Shown: positions 35,951-46,522 of the stretch, piece after piece | How the letters are laid out: each line of letters opens with the position of its first letter | How positions within the stretch are numbered: the first letter of the stretch is position 1 | The notes under the pieces: generated by a model | Database searches by the model: none | What the model was told of the DNA's origin: nothing | The model's input: the letters and a program-made list of their open reading frames with translations, nothing else | Assembly: GCF_029433445.1 (NCBI RefSeq) | Contig: NZ_JAQTIC010000001.1 | Location: 62,001 to 126,000 of the forward strand | Direction: 5' to 3' | Origin: Lactobacillus sp. ESL0701 | Lineage (GTDB): Bacteria > Bacillota > Bacilli > Lactobacillales > Lactobacillaceae | Length of the DNA: 64,000 bases | Program-made: the position numbers and the translations under genes

Positions 35951-37246
35951 ATGCTTGAACGTTACACACGCCCAGAAATGGGCAAAATTTGGACAGATGA
36001 AAATAAATATGCCGCATGGCTAAAGGTCGAAGTTGCGGTAACTAATGCTTGGAGTGAAGAGGGAGAAGTTCCCGCGGCTGATGCGGCTAAAATTGCTAAA
36101 AATGCCAGTTTTACACCAGAGCGTGTTGCTGAGCTTGAACAAGTAACTCACCATGATGTCGTGGCTTTTACCAGAGCAGTTTCTGAGAGTCTTGGTCCTG
36201 AGAAAAAGTGGGTTCACTTTGGTTTGACTTCAACTGATGTAGTCGATACAGCTCAAGGCTACCTATTGAAGCAGGCAGATGCAATTATTCGTCAAGACTT
36301 GCTTACATTAAAAGAAACAATTGCGGCTAAAGCTCTTAAATATAAGAATACAGTCGAGATGGGGCGGACACATGGTGTCCAGGCTGAGCCGACAACTTTT
36401 GGCTTAAAACTTGCCCGCTGGTACGCCGAAATTAACCGGGACATTGATCGCTTTGAACATGCGGCTAAGGGTGTTGAATCTGGTAAAATTTCTGGTGCTG
36501 TTGGTACTTTTGCCAACGTGCCGCCGGCTATTGAAGTTAGCGTCATGAAGCAATTAGGCTTAACGCGTCAGCCGATTACTAGTCAAATTTTACCGCGCGA
36601 CTTGCATGCCGAGTACATTGCTACCTTGGCATTAATAGCGACAAGTATTGAGAATTGGGCAACGGAAATCCGCAGTTTGCAACGTTCGGAAATCCACGAA
36701 GTTGAAGAACATTTTCGTGCTGGTCAAAAGGGTTCGTCAGCGATGCCACATAAACGTAATCCGATTGGCTGTGAAAATCTTTGTGGGATGGCGCGGGTTT
36801 TACGCGGGAATATTGTGACGGCTTATGAAGATGTTACTCTCTGGCACGAGCGGGATATTTCGCATTCAAGTGCTGAGCGGGTAATTTTGCCTGATACAAC
36901 GATTGTGATTGATTACATGCTTGACCGTTTTAATCGAATTTTGACTAACCTAGATGTTTTTCCAGAAACAATGCTCAAGAATATGGACAAGACCTATGGT
37001 CTAATCTATTCACAAAGGTTGCTGTTGAAATTAATTGATGAGGCAGGTTTATCACGTGAAGCAGCTTATGATATGGTACAAAAGTTGACAACCAAATCGT
37101 GGCAAGACGGCATTTCTTTTAGAAAGTTAGTTGAAGATAGCCCGATTATGACTTATTTGTCAGAAGTTGATGTAGCTGATGCCTTTGATTATCACTATCA
37201 TTTACGTCATGTCGATGAAATCTTTCATCAAGTAGGACTTGAATAA
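35951..37246 (+). CDS. purB: Adenylosuccinate lyase
   Basis: 431 residues of the fumarase/aspartase superfamily. It cleaves adenylosuccinate to AMP and fumarate, and SAICAR to AICAR. The signature SSAMPHKRNPIGCEN carries the flexible catalytic loop; EMGRTHGVQAEPTTFG and HFGLTSTDVVD are the other conserved blocks. It is translated right after purA (3-bp gap) and ended by the hairpin at 37248-37278. Confidence 0.97.
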   Translation: MLERYTRPEMGKIWTDENKYAAWLKVEVAVTNAWSEEGEVPAADAAKIAKNASFTPERVAELEQVTHHDVVAFTRAVSESLGPEKKWVHFGLTSTDVVDTAQGYLLKQADAIIRQDLLTLKETIAAKALKYKNTVEMGRTHGVQAEPTTFGLKLARWYAEINRDIDRFEHAAKGVESGKISGAVGTFANVPPAIEVSVMKQLGLTRQPITSQILPRDLHAEYIATLALIATSIENWATEIRSLQRSEIHEVEEHFRAGQKGSSAMPHKRNPIGCENLCGMARVLRGNIVTAYEDVTLWHERDISHSSAERVILPDTTIVIDYMLDRFNRILTNLDVFPETMLKNMDKTYGLIYSQRLLLKLIDEAGLSREAAYDMVQKLTTKSWQDGISFRKLVEDSPIMTYLSEVDVADAFDYHYHLRHVDEIFHQVGLE

Positions 37247-37247
37247 T

Positions 37248-37279
37248 AAAAAAGCAGACTTACTAAGTCTGCTTTTTTA
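37248..37279 (+). terminator. purAB terminator
   Basis: AAAGCAGACTTA/TAAGTCTGCTTTTTT stem with a short loop and T-run. Confidence 0.85.
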
Positions 37280-37393
37280 GTTGAGTTAGCTGTAATTGCC
37301 ACTTACGCATATTAAACGACCACTTGGTTAAAGAGGGTAGATTTTGTTTTTAAATTAGCGTTTAATAAGAATTATGAAAGGCAGGTGAGAATC

Positions 37394-37849
37394 GTGAAAG
37401 TGAAAATTGATCTTGATCCTAAGTTAGCTGAGCCAATAGTGACAATCCAGGCAAATGAATTGTCGCCAGAGGTTGAACGGATTTATCGGCAGCTGCAGGA
37501 AGGTAGTGACAATCCTGACCAGCTTGAGTGTTATAAGGATGATGTTTCGTATTACTTAGATTTGACCGACATTTTGTTTTTTGAAACAGAAGATCGGCAG
37601 GTGATTGCACATACGAGCCGCGATTCGTTCAGTGTTAACTATAAGTTATATGAATTAGAAAATTTGTTGGGCAGTCAATTTATGCGGGTGTCCAAGTCCA
37701 CAATTTTGAATTTAAAACAGGTGTATTCATTGACGAGGTCAATCACTAATTGTCAGGTGCACTTTCATGATACTTACAAAACTGTCTACGTGTCACGCCA
37801 TTATTACCACAGCTTGAGTGATCGATTAAATGAGAGAAGGTCATTATAA
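37394..37849 (+). CDS. LytTR-domain DNA-binding protein
   Basis: About 151 residues. I favour GTG at 37394 because AGGTGAG lies 4-5 nt upstream; a GTG at 37385 is an alternative. The C-terminal two thirds are a LytTR domain (ILFFETEDRQVIAHT, ELENLLGSQFMRVSKSTILNL, VYVSRHY). There is no receiver domain. This solo type is often coupled to a membrane protein gene as here; the stop overlaps the next ATG (TAATG). It probably regulates its own operon in response to envelope state. Confidence 0.88.
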   Translation: MKVKIDLDPKLAEPIVTIQANELSPEVERIYRQLQEGSDNPDQLECYKDDVSYYLDLTDILFFETEDRQVIAHTSRDSFSVNYKLYELENLLGSQFMRVSKSTILNLKQVYSLTRSITNCQVHFHDTYKTVYVSRHYYHSLSDRLNERRSL

Positions 37850-38610
37850 TGAAAAAGCAAAAGATTAAAGAACTATTCTGGGGAATTGCACTATTAGGAG
37901 CAGCAATCTTTCTAATCATGAACCAATTAAATTTGTTTTCATTTCGACTAAATTTTTGGACGATTTTTTGGACAATTGTTTTTGGCGCATGCTTAATTGA
38001 AGGACTAGCTAATCGCAGTATTGGCGGCACGATTTTTTCAATTGCCTTCTTATTAATTGTGTATGCGCAGCCGCTTAAAATCACTAAGATTGTGCCGTGG
38101 ACAGTCTTACTTGCGGCGTGTCTAATTACGGGGGGATTGCATATGATTTTTCATAAAGGTACGCATCACACACACGTTTATGTTAATGGTCACAAAGTCG
38201 ATGGTAATTGGTCAAAGTTGGGACCAGAAAAGTCATTTCATGCCGACCATGTTTTTGGCAGCAGCAGTAAAAATGTTGACGAACAAGATATTGTGGTTAA
38301 TCAAAAATTGTCTGATGTTTCGCGGTATGTTCGTTCACAAAGTTTGCGCAGTGTAACGATTAATTCGCTAATGGGGGATGCCAAGGTCTATCTTGATGCG
38401 GCTAAAGCAGCTTCTGATACGGTAATTGTGGATATTAATTCATCAATGAGTGATGTTGCGCTGTATATTCCGTTGTCGTGGCAGGTTGATGACCAAATGT
38501 CGTCAACTTTCGGTGATGTTGAGATTAGCGGCAGTTCTAATGGCGGCGGTCCAACTCTAGTATTGACTGGTAGCAGCAAGTTCGGCGATATCAAGATTAA
38601 TTACGTTTAA
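37849..38610 (+). CDS. LiaF-like/DUF2154 membrane protein
   Basis: 253 residues. Four hydrophobic segments lie in the first ~95 residues (LiaF transmembrane module). A C-terminal domain of beta-strand repeats (VTINSLMGDAKVYLDAAK, VDINSSMSDVALYIP, SSTFGDVEISG, GSSKFGDIKINYV) matches cell-wall-active antibiotic response proteins. In the LiaFSR system LiaF restrains signalling; here the partner is the LytTR protein encoded in overlap just upstream. Confidence 0.85.
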   Translation: MKKQKIKELFWGIALLGAAIFLIMNQLNLFSFRLNFWTIFWTIVFGACLIEGLANRSIGGTIFSIAFLLIVYAQPLKITKIVPWTVLLAACLITGGLHMIFHKGTHHTHVYVNGHKVDGNWSKLGPEKSFHADHVFGSSSKNVDEQDIVVNQKLSDVSRYVRSQSLRSVTINSLMGDAKVYLDAAKAASDTVIVDINSSMSDVALYIPLSWQVDDQMSSTFGDVEISGSSNGGGPTLVLTGSSKFGDIKINYV

Positions 38611-38689
38611 ATTACGAATTACAACTACTAGTTTTATTAAATATATTTTGAAAATTGTTACCAAATAATAACCAGAAGTCAAACTATGT

Positions 38690-38722
38690 AAAGCTCTAAT
38701 TATTTTAATTAGAGCTTTTTTG
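38690..38722 (+). terminator. Terminator of the LytTR-LiaF-like operon
   Basis: AAAGCTCTAATTA/TAATTAGAGCTTTTTT stem and T-run. Confidence 0.85.
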
Positions 38723-38813
38723 TTTTGTGGATTTATATTTAATTAGTAGTCCTGAAAAATATTTCTCAAAGTGAAACACGTAATTCAAGTCATGGAATGC
38801 TTATTCACTTTCT

Positions 38814-38829
38814 AAGAAAGCGGATACAA
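38814..38829. promoter_or_regulatory. Candidate cre (CcpA) site upstream of the maltose operon
   Basis: AAGAAAGCGGATACAA fits the cre consensus WTGNAARCGNWWWCAW with one mismatch. It lies ~90 bp before the GH4 start and overlaps a possible -35 (GATACA, with TATAAA 17 bp on), so glucose repression is expected. Confidence 0.55.
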
Positions 38830-38901
38830 ATTATGAAAATAATGATATAAATATAATTGTAAGCTAGCTTAGAAGAATGAATAGCTCAAATTGAGCGATA
38901 A

Positions 38902-40263
<1,362 letters not shown>

Positions 40264-40283
40264 GTGTTAGGGGATGATTGCTT

Positions 40284-41903
40284 ATGATGCAGAAGTTTCA
40301 AAAATTTGGTGCAGCAATGTTTGTGCCAGTGCTTTTATTCTCTTTTGCTGGAATAGTTGTTGCAATAGGTAGTTTGTTTACTAACCAAGCAGTCTTTGGT
40401 TCTTTGGCAAATCCGGGGACAACCTGGAATTCTATTTGGGATACGATTACTGCTGGTGGTTGGACAGTCTTTAAGCAAGAAGCATTGCTATTTGTTGTTG
40501 GTTTACCAATCGGACTTGCTAATAAGTCTAAGGGTAGGGCAGCAATGGAAGCCTTAATTACTTATATGACTTATAACTATTTTATTGGCGCTATTTTGAC
40601 ACACTGGGGTGCAAGCTTTGGTATTCCTAATTTTGCTAATATTCAAATAATTGATAATTCTACTAATCATGGATTGACTGAAATTGCCGGAATTAAGACG
40701 TTAGACACCAGTATGATTGGTGCACTAGTTGTCGCTGGAATTGTAATATGGCTTCATAATCGTTATTTTGATAAAAAACTGCCAGAATGGTTAGGTACTT
40801 TTCAAGGTTCCACATTCGTTTACATACTTGGCTTCTTTGCAATGATACCTTTGGCATTTTTAACTTGCTGGGGCTGGCCTAAAGTACAATTAGGAATTAG
40901 TGGACTGCAAAAATTTATTCTTAATAGTGGTGTAATTGGAGTTTGGATTTATAACTTCTTGAATCGGGTTTTAATTCCTACAGGACTACATCATTTAGTT
41001 TATATTCCATTTCAATATGGACCTGCAGTAGTTGCAGGAGGACTGCAACCGTTTTGGTTAAAGCACTTAACACAATTTGCTTTAAGTACTCATCCGTTAA
41101 AGCAATTGGCTCCACAAATGGGCTTCCAACTATGGGGTAATGAAAAGATTTTCCTTGCACCGATTATTTGTTTGGCTTTTTACGTAACAGCTAAAAAGAG
41201 TAAGAAAAAGCAAACTTCAGCGTTATTAATACCTGCTGCACTTACTTCTTTCTTTGCTGGTATTACTGAACCAATTGACTTTACCTATTTGTTTGCTGCT
41301 CCCGTTTTGTGGATTGTTTATTCTCTTCTTGCAGCAACAATGAATACTGTAATGTTTAGCCTAGGTGTTGTTGGTAACTTTACACTTGGTGGTATTGACA
41401 TGGCAGCTGAAAATTGGATTCCGCTATGGCGTAATCACTGGCAAACTTATATGGTACAGTTTGCAGTTGGAATTGTTTTTGCGATTATTACTTTCTTTGT
41501 CTTTAAATTTATGATTGAAAAGTTTAATTATGCAACACCAGGTCGTGAAGCAGACGATGAAGATGTTCATTTATTAAATAAGAAAGAATATGAAGCTAAA
41601 AAGACTGGTCAAGATCAACAAGTAAATAATAATTCTGTTGAAACTGATCCATATATTACTAGAGCGACTGCTTTTCTCGACTTACTTGGTGGTAGTTCGA
41701 ATATTAAAGAGTTAAGTTCTTGTGCAACTAGGTTGCGTGTTTCAGTTGAAGATCCTGATAAATTAGGAACAGATGCTCAATTTAAGGCAGCTAAGGCAAT
41801 CAATGTGGTTCATCATGGTAAAGCTATCCAAGTTATTGTTGGATTAGATGTTGCGCAGGTTCTTGAAGCAATGCAGGAATTAAGAAAAGATGATATTAGT
41901 TAA
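40284..41903 (+). CDS. PTS alpha-glucoside (maltose) transporter EIICB
   Basis: About 539 residues from ATG at 40284 (AGGGG upstream). The IIC part (to ~residue 430) has about ten membrane segments, including LIPTGLHHLVYIPFQYG and FFAGITEPIDFTYLFAAP, typical of the glucose/alpha-glucoside family. The C-terminal IIB domain carries the phosphorylated Cys in LSSCATRLRVSVED. It imports maltose-type sugars as 6'-phosphates for the GH4 enzyme. IIA is supplied by the last gene of the cluster at 43287. Confidence 0.92.
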   Translation: MMQKFQKFGAAMFVPVLLFSFAGIVVAIGSLFTNQAVFGSLANPGTTWNSIWDTITAGGWTVFKQEALLFVVGLPIGLANKSKGRAAMEALITYMTYNYFIGAILTHWGASFGIPNFANIQIIDNSTNHGLTEIAGIKTLDTSMIGALVVAGIVIWLHNRYFDKKLPEWLGTFQGSTFVYILGFFAMIPLAFLTCWGWPKVQLGISGLQKFILNSGVIGVWIYNFLNRVLIPTGLHHLVYIPFQYGPAVVAGGLQPFWLKHLTQFALSTHPLKQLAPQMGFQLWGNEKIFLAPIICLAFYVTAKKSKKKQTSALLIPAALTSFFAGITEPIDFTYLFAAPVLWIVYSLLAATMNTVMFSLGVVGNFTLGGIDMAAENWIPLWRNHWQTYMVQFAVGIVFAIITFFVFKFMIEKFNYATPGREADDEDVHLLNKKEYEAKKTGQDQQVNNNSVETDPYITRATAFLDLLGGSSNIKELSSCATRLRVSVEDPDKLGTDAQFKAAKAINVVHHGKAIQVIVGLDVAQVLEAMQELRKDDIS

Positions 41904-42005
41904 GGTTAGATGTTAATCGGATTATTTTAAATAAAACGCTTTTATGCATTGGAATAAAGTTATAATGTATAAGTAACTATTTAATATGGAGCGTAATATT
42001 TATTA

Positions 42006-42809
42006 ATGTCAAAACTAAAATCTTTAATTTATCAAAAAAGCAGCAAATTGAATGATTCTGAAATAAGGATCATTCAATTTGTTCTCAATAATGCTAAATT
42101 ATGTAAAAATTTAAGTTTATCTGAGTTAGCAAGTAAATTATATGTTTCTAAATCTGCAATCTTTCGTATGTGCAAACATTTAGGATTAAGTGGCTATAGT
42201 GAACTTAAATTTTATTTAAATGAGGTTTCTATAGAAGATGAGCAAGCAGCAAACTATGCCGATTCTAAAAATAATTTTGACTATGATTTGGCAAAGGAAA
42301 CTGAAAATCTGAGTAAATATTTTAAATCACTTGATTTAGATAAATTTTATACCGAATTGAGTAATGCTAATAATATTTATATTTATTCAACAGGTTGGAT
42401 TCAGCAAATTTTATCAAATTATCTTTCTCATGAATTATTACTTTTTGGTATTTCATCAATTGTATTACCTGCTGCTTTAAGTGAATTGGAAATGGTGGGA
42501 AAGATTGCTGAAAAAGGTGATCTGTTATTTATTATTTCCTATACTGGTGATAATCGAGAAATTAATGATGAATTAAGTAAATTTGAGTTAGTTAACAACA
42601 AGTTTCGATATGTATCTTTTACTGATTTAAAACAAAGTAAGTTAGCTTCCTTGTCAGATTATAATTTTTACTATCCAACAGTTAAGTTTACCAATAATGA
42701 TAACAGTGTATCTTTTATCTTAGCTTATTCGTTAGTAGATCTTTTAATTAATAAGTTTGGTATTTGGGTTGATAAACAACATAAGAAAAATGATGAGCAA
42801 AATAAATAA
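42006..42809 (+). CDS. RpiR family transcriptional regulator
   Basis: 267 residues. The N-terminal HTH_6 domain (NDSEIRIIQFVLNNA... LASKLYVSKSAIFRMCKHLGLSGYSELKFYL) is followed by a SIS sugar-phosphate-binding domain (YIYSTGWIQQILSNYL). It is probably the regulator of the surrounding maltose PTS operon, sensing a phosphorylated sugar. It overlaps the next gene by about 20 bases. GGAG lies 14 nt before the ATG. Confidence 0.9.
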   Translation: MSKLKSLIYQKSSKLNDSEIRIIQFVLNNAKLCKNLSLSELASKLYVSKSAIFRMCKHLGLSGYSELKFYLNEVSIEDEQAANYADSKNNFDYDLAKETENLSKYFKSLDLDKFYTELSNANNIYIYSTGWIQQILSNYLSHELLLFGISSIVLPAALSELEMVGKIAEKGDLLFIISYTGDNREINDELSKFELVNNKFRYVSFTDLKQSKLASLSDYNFYYPTVKFTNNDNSVSFILAYSLVDLLINKFGIWVDKQHKKNDEQNK

Positions 42810-43287
42810 TTGGGTAACTAAGTTTTTAGATAAAGCACATTTAAATACCAGCAGAATTTTAATTACATATATTTGTGCTTTATTATTGATACCAGTATTT
42901 TTTAGCTTCTTTATGATTTTAGAAGTAGCAATTACCAAAAGTAATGTGATAACGATAATGAAATCACCATACGTTGCAGTGGATGTAATAATTATCATTA
43001 CTGATTTTATTTTGGGTTATTATTTATGGCTGAAAAAGGATAATTTTTTATGTAAAAATCATAATTATCGCTTTTTTATGACTTGTCAGCTTATTGGTCA
43101 ATTGCTAGTTGGCAATCTGTTTTGTTCCATTTTGGCATTATTCGGATTAATCAGTTTACGCTCAACTAAAAAAGGCTGGCAAGAAAATAGTGAATTGTTA
43201 ATTAAAGCTATTTCAATTGCATTTATATTTTTATTTGGTATCTGTTCGGTAATAATCATATTGTTGAAAGTTAAGAATAGTAGGTAA
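42790..43287 (+). CDS. Small polytopic membrane protein in the maltose PTS operon
   Basis: About 165 residues starting at the ATG ATG at 42790, inside the rpiR-type gene and without its own ribosome site, so translation is probably coupled. There are four hydrophobic segments and a polar C-terminus. I do not recognise the family. The stop overlaps the IIA start region (TAATGAG). Its position between regulator and IIA suggests a role in sugar uptake or its control, but this is inference. Confidence 0.6.
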   Translation: MMSKINNWVTKFLDKAHLNTSRILITYICALLLIPVFFSFFMILEVAITKSNVITIMKSPYVAVDVIIIITDFILGYYLWLKKDNFLCKNHNYRFFMTCQLIGQLLVGNLFCSILALFGLISLRSTKKGWQENSELLIKAISIAFIFLFGICSVIIILLKVKNSR

Positions 43288-43775
43288 TGAGAATGTTTAA
43301 ATTATTTAAAAAGAAGGGCATTTCTGTTAGTGCAGTGGTAGATGGTCAATTAATTCCTATTACCTCTGTCAAAGATGACGTCTTTTCTGAAAAAATGTTA
43401 GGTGATGGGTATGCTATTGAGCCAAAAAACGGAGAAATTTATGCTCCAATAGCAGGAACGATTACAACCGTTTTTCCAACTAAGCATGCAATTGGGATTA
43501 CGACAAAAGATAATTTGGAGATTTTAATTCATTTAGGATTAGATACGGTTAATTTAAAGGGGCAACCGTTTAAGTTAATGGTTAAGGAAGGCGACGTTGT
43601 TCAAGAAGGTATGCAGCTTGCTGATATGGATCTTGAAATGGTTAAGACAGCTGGATATGACGATACAATAATTGTTGTCTACACTAATATGGATTTAATT
43701 AAAGATGTTTCTGAAATTGCCACAGGTAATGTAATACATAACAGTGAAGTGCAAACAGTTAAGTTGAATGATTAA
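43287..43775 (+). CDS. PTS glucose-type EIIA component
   Basis: 162 residues of the EIIA-Glc/Crr fold. The active-site histidines are H67 (in FPTKHAIGI) and H82 (in ILIHLGLDTV), and the EIYAPIAGTIT and VKEGDVVQEGMQLADMD blocks are typical. It phosphorylates the IIB domain of the EIICB at 40284. The ATG at 43287 overlaps the preceding stop; ATG at 43293 is an alternative start. Confidence 0.9.
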   Translation: MRMFKLFKKKGISVSAVVDGQLIPITSVKDDVFSEKMLGDGYAIEPKNGEIYAPIAGTITTVFPTKHAIGITTKDNLEILIHLGLDTVNLKGQPFKLMVKEGDVVQEGMQLADMDLEMVKTAGYDDTIIVVYTNMDLIKDVSEIATGNVIHNSEVQTVKLND

Positions 43776-43803
43776 ATTTTTGTTTATAAATAATTGAATT
43801 TAA

Positions 43804-43842
43804 GATGCACGGCGTTATCAAAATAAAAGCCGTGTATTTTTA
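43804..43842 (+). terminator. Maltose operon terminator
   Basis: ATGCACGGC/GCCGTGTAT with a 15-nt loop followed by T5. Confidence 0.7.
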
Positions 43843-43874
43843 TTTGTGATTAATTTTTATGATTAAAAGAATTA

Positions 43875-43903
43875 AAAAAATCACGCGCTATGGCGTGATT
43901 TTA
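43875..43903 (-). terminator. thiMDE terminator
   Basis: AAATCACGC/GCGTGATTT with a 6-nt loop; on the minus strand a T7 run follows. Confidence 0.8.
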
Positions 43904-43924
43904 AACATGTATTTAGAAAATAAG

Positions 43925-44581
43925 TTAATTTTGCCAAGGTACATCAAGCATTGCCTTAACAGTGCTTTTGATATTACTACTTTGGGCAATCATTGAGATT
44001 ACGGATGCACCAGATGCACCAGTTTTGGCGATATCAGGTAAGTCGTTTACTGTGATACCACCAATAGCAACGATTGGTCTTTTACTGCTAGTTACTAAAT
44101 TGGTAAGGCCAGCTAGTCCAATTTCAGGGTCGGCATCAGCTTTGGATTGAGTTGTGAAGATTGGTCCACTACCGTAATAATCAATACCAGCAAGTTGATC
44201 GCCAGTTTTAATTTCAGCTAGAGTTGAGCAGGAATAACCAACAATCATTTGGCTGCCAACCTCATTAATTACCTGTTGAATGGCTTCATCACTTTGACCA
44301 ACATGGATTCCTTCGGCATTAACTGCCTTGGCTAAAGCAACATCATCATCAATGAAGAAGGGTACTTGATATTGTTGACAGAGCTCGTGCAGCCTTTGAG
44401 CCATTGGCAATCGTTCACTAGAGCTTAAAGTTGAGCCAGTTCCTTTATCGCGAAATTGAAAGGCGGTGATTCCGGCTTGTAGTGCTTCTTCGACAATTTC
44501 TGGCAAGGTTTTACCAGCTGGTAAATCTTGAGTACCACAAATAAAGTAAGCACGAAGCATGTTTGCATTAAACTTTTGCAT
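43925..44581 (-). CDS. thiE: Thiamine-phosphate synthase
   Basis: 218 residues with a TIM-barrel fold. It couples HMP-PP with thiazole phosphate to give thiamine monophosphate. Motifs: QFRDKG, VPFFIDDDVALA, GIHVGQSD, GPIFTTQSK (pyrophosphate loop) and IVAIGGI. It is third in the thiM-thiD-thiE unit, 13 bp after thiD. Confidence 0.95.
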   Translation of the reverse strand: MQKFNANMLRAYFICGTQDLPAGKTLPEIVEEALQAGITAFQFRDKGTGSTLSSSERLPMAQRLHELCQQYQVPFFIDDDVALAKAVNAEGIHVGQSDEAIQQVINEVGSQMIVGYSCSTLAEIKTGDQLAGIDYYGSGPIFTTQSKADADPEIGLAGLTNLVTSSKRPIVAIGGITVNDLPDIAKTGASGASVISMIAQSSNIKSTVKAMLDVPWQN

Positions 44582-44594
44582 TATTGTTTCCTAT

Positions 44595-45398
44595 CTATTT
44601 AGCCCAGTGGTTGAGTGGTCCGTGACCATGTCCCACTTGGATTGTTTGCTCGATTGTTTTGGTAACGTATTTTTTGGCAAGTTTGATTGCATCGGTTAGG
44701 TTGTGACCAAGAGCAAGTTGGGCAGTAATTGCGGCAGCTAGAGTATCACCAGTACCATGTGTACGTTTAGTATGGGCTCTTGGACTGCTGACCCAGAAGC
44801 TGGAGCCGTCTTCAAGAAGGGCGAAGTCGCTTACTTCTTCAGCAGTTGAATGGCCACCCTTAATTAGCACGTTCTTAACACCCATATCTTGCAATGAACG
44901 AGCAAGGTCGGGATATTGCTCTTCAGAAGTAACGGTCATTCCGGTTAACACTTGTGCTTCTGGTAAATTTGGCGTTACTAGGTTGGCTAGTGGTAACAAT
45001 TCATTTCTGACAGTGGCAACTGCATCTTCACTTAGTAAGTGGGCGCCACCCTTGGCTACCATGACGGGATCGACGGTAACTGGACCAAAATCATACTTCT
45101 GTAAGTTTAGAGCAACTTGATGAACATGAGCAGCATCACCGAGCATCCCGGTTTTTGTCGCCCGGATTTTAAAGTCAGCAGCTAAAGATGCACATTGTGC
45201 ATCAATCATTTCTAGTGGGAGTAAGTGTGATGATTGAACGCCCAGTGTGTTTTGCGCAGTAATGGCAACTACAACTGCCGTGCCGAAGACTTCTTGCATT
45301 TGAAAAGTCTTCAGGTCAGCCATAATCCCAGCACCACCGCCAGAATCTGTACCTGCGATTGTCAGGACTTGAGGGAATGAATTAATTTCTTCTGCCAT
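44595..45398 (-). CDS. thiD: Hydroxymethylpyrimidine/phosphomethylpyrimidine kinase
   Basis: 267 residues of the ribokinase superfamily. It phosphorylates HMP twice. It shows IAGTDSGGGAGIMADLKTF at the N-terminus, LIKGGH, and HGTGDTLAAAI at the C-terminus; the catalytic position holds Asp where enteric ThiD has Cys. It lies between thiM and thiE, with an 11-bp gap after thiM. A second family member is at 57510. Confidence 0.93.
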   Translation of the reverse strand: MAEEINSFPQVLTIAGTDSGGGAGIMADLKTFQMQEVFGTAVVVAITAQNTLGVQSSHLLPLEMIDAQCASLAADFKIRATKTGMLGDAAHVHQVALNLQKYDFGPVTVDPVMVAKGGAHLLSEDAVATVRNELLPLANLVTPNLPEAQVLTGMTVTSEEQYPDLARSLQDMGVKNVLIKGGHSTAEEVSDFALLEDGSSFWVSSPRAHTKRTHGTGDTLAAAITAQLALGHNLTDAIKLAKKYVTKTIEQTIQVGHGHGPLNHWAK

Positions 45399-45409
45399 AA
45401 AATACTTCC

Positions 45410-46198
45410 TTAATCATAATCAGCAATTTTTTCAATATCGGCAACTTGCACTTTTGTTAAATAGTCCATGAGGTACATGCTAAAACTACCGGGACCAACA
45501 TTGGGATGATCTTGAACGACAAGTTGTCCAATTGAACCAAAAACAAGCGTTGCAGCTTGAGCAGCCTCGAAACGACTGTCAGTTACTGCACAAAAGGCAG
45601 CAACGATGCTGGTTAACATATCGCCAGAACCTACATGAGCTTGGAATAGTGGGGTGCCGTTATGAACATGCACAACATTATTGCCATCACTAATTGTATC
45701 AGTTGCACCGCTGGTAATAACAGTGCAATGGTACTTTTTGGCTACTTCTTTAGTGATTTCATCAACATTGCCTGATCCCGATCCAGCGTCAATGCCCTTA
45801 GCTTGCCAGTCAAATTCACCTAGTGCGGCAATTTCACCAGCGTTACCACGAATAACACCAACGTGAAAGTTCCATAATAGATCTTGGGCAATATTAAGCC
45901 GGTAATCTACAGCCCCAACAGCAACAGGATCTAGTACAATCGGTTTATGATAATCTCGAGCTAAATTACCCATTTGTTTCATATGAGCAATTTGTAATTT
46001 AGTTAAGCTGCCCATATTGATAGCTACGGCTGAGGCCATGTTGACCATTTCGTCGGTTTCATCAATTTCGCTGCTCATAATGGGTGAAGCCCCAATTGCG
46101 TTTAAGCCATTGGCAACGTCTTGAACAGTAACGAAATTAGCGGCGTTTAGAACAACAGGGTTCTCTTTACGTAATTTGTCTAATAATTCTAACTGCAT
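45410..46198 (-). CDS. thiM: Hydroxyethylthiazole kinase
   Basis: 262 residues. It phosphorylates salvaged thiazole alcohol. ThiM signatures: NFVTVQDVANGLNAIGASPIM, VLDPVAVGA, RGNAGEI, VITSGATD and the anion-hole GSGDMLTS. It is the first gene behind the TPP riboswitch. The set lacks thiC/thiG, so the cell depends on scavenged HMP and thiazole. AGGAG precedes the ATG. Confidence 0.95.
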   Translation of the reverse strand: MQLELLDKLRKENPVVLNAANFVTVQDVANGLNAIGASPIMSSEIDETDEMVNMASAVAINMGSLTKLQIAHMKQMGNLARDYHKPIVLDPVAVGAVDYRLNIAQDLLWNFHVGVIRGNAGEIAALGEFDWQAKGIDAGSGSGNVDEITKEVAKKYHCTVITSGATDTISDGNNVVHVHNGTPLFQAHVGSGDMLTSIVAAFCAVTDSRFEAAQAATLVFGSIGQLVVQDHPNVGPGSFSMYLMDYLTKVQVADIEKIADYD

Positions 46199-46252
46199 AA
46201 TCTTTCTCCTAAAAAATTGAAGAAGTCCTCCGAACCGCTACTTTAAACTAAT

Positions 46253-46284
46253 AAAAAAGCTTTGACACATAATTGTGTCAAAGC
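46253..46284 (-). terminator. TPP riboswitch expression-platform terminator
   Basis: GCTTTGACACA/TGTGTCAAAGC with T6 on the minus strand, directly after the aptamer. Its formation with TPP bound would switch thiMDE off. Confidence 0.88.
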
Positions 46285-46295
46285 AATGGGTGGTT

Positions 46296-46383
46296 GACAC
46301 GTTCCTCGCGCAAGTATTAGCTTACAGGTTCAAAGGGTCTGAAACGGTGTTTCATCTCAGCCTAAAAGGCCCCCCTCGTGTTA
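46296..46383 (-). promoter_or_regulatory. TPP (THI-box) riboswitch
   Basis: On the minus strand the conserved core reads GGGGGG...CTGAGATGAAAC...ACCCTTTGAACCTGTAAG...AATACTTGCGCGAGGAA, closed by GATAACAC with GTGTC. These are the invariant pieces of the thiamine pyrophosphate aptamer. It governs thiMDE through the terminator that follows. Confidence 0.97.
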
Positions 46384-46392
46384 TCGCTTCCA

Positions 46393-46421
46393 ATTATAAC
46401 GGCTTTTAATGAATAATACAA
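46393..46421 (-). promoter_or_regulatory. thiMDE promoter
   Basis: Minus strand TTGTAT (46416-46421), 17-bp spacer, TATAAT (46393-46398), just before the aptamer. Confidence 0.8.
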
Positions 46422-46454
46422 TGTTAAAATCAATGTTGTGTTATTTTTAGCAGT

Positions 46455-46493
46455 AAAAAAAGCCCAGCTGTGTTATCAGAGCTGGGCTTTTTG
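46455..46493. terminator. Terminator of the AEC carrier gene
   Basis: AGCCCAGCT/AGCTGGGCT with a 10-nt loop, A7 and T5 on either side. Confidence 0.85.
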
Positions 46494-46522
46494 TAAGTTT
46501 TTTAAGTAAGTATTTTTAATTA

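Noticed and set aside
41933-41950. cre-like sequence before the RpiR gene (AAAACGCTTTT)
   Set aside because: Three mismatches at key positions of the consensus, including the outer T-G and C.
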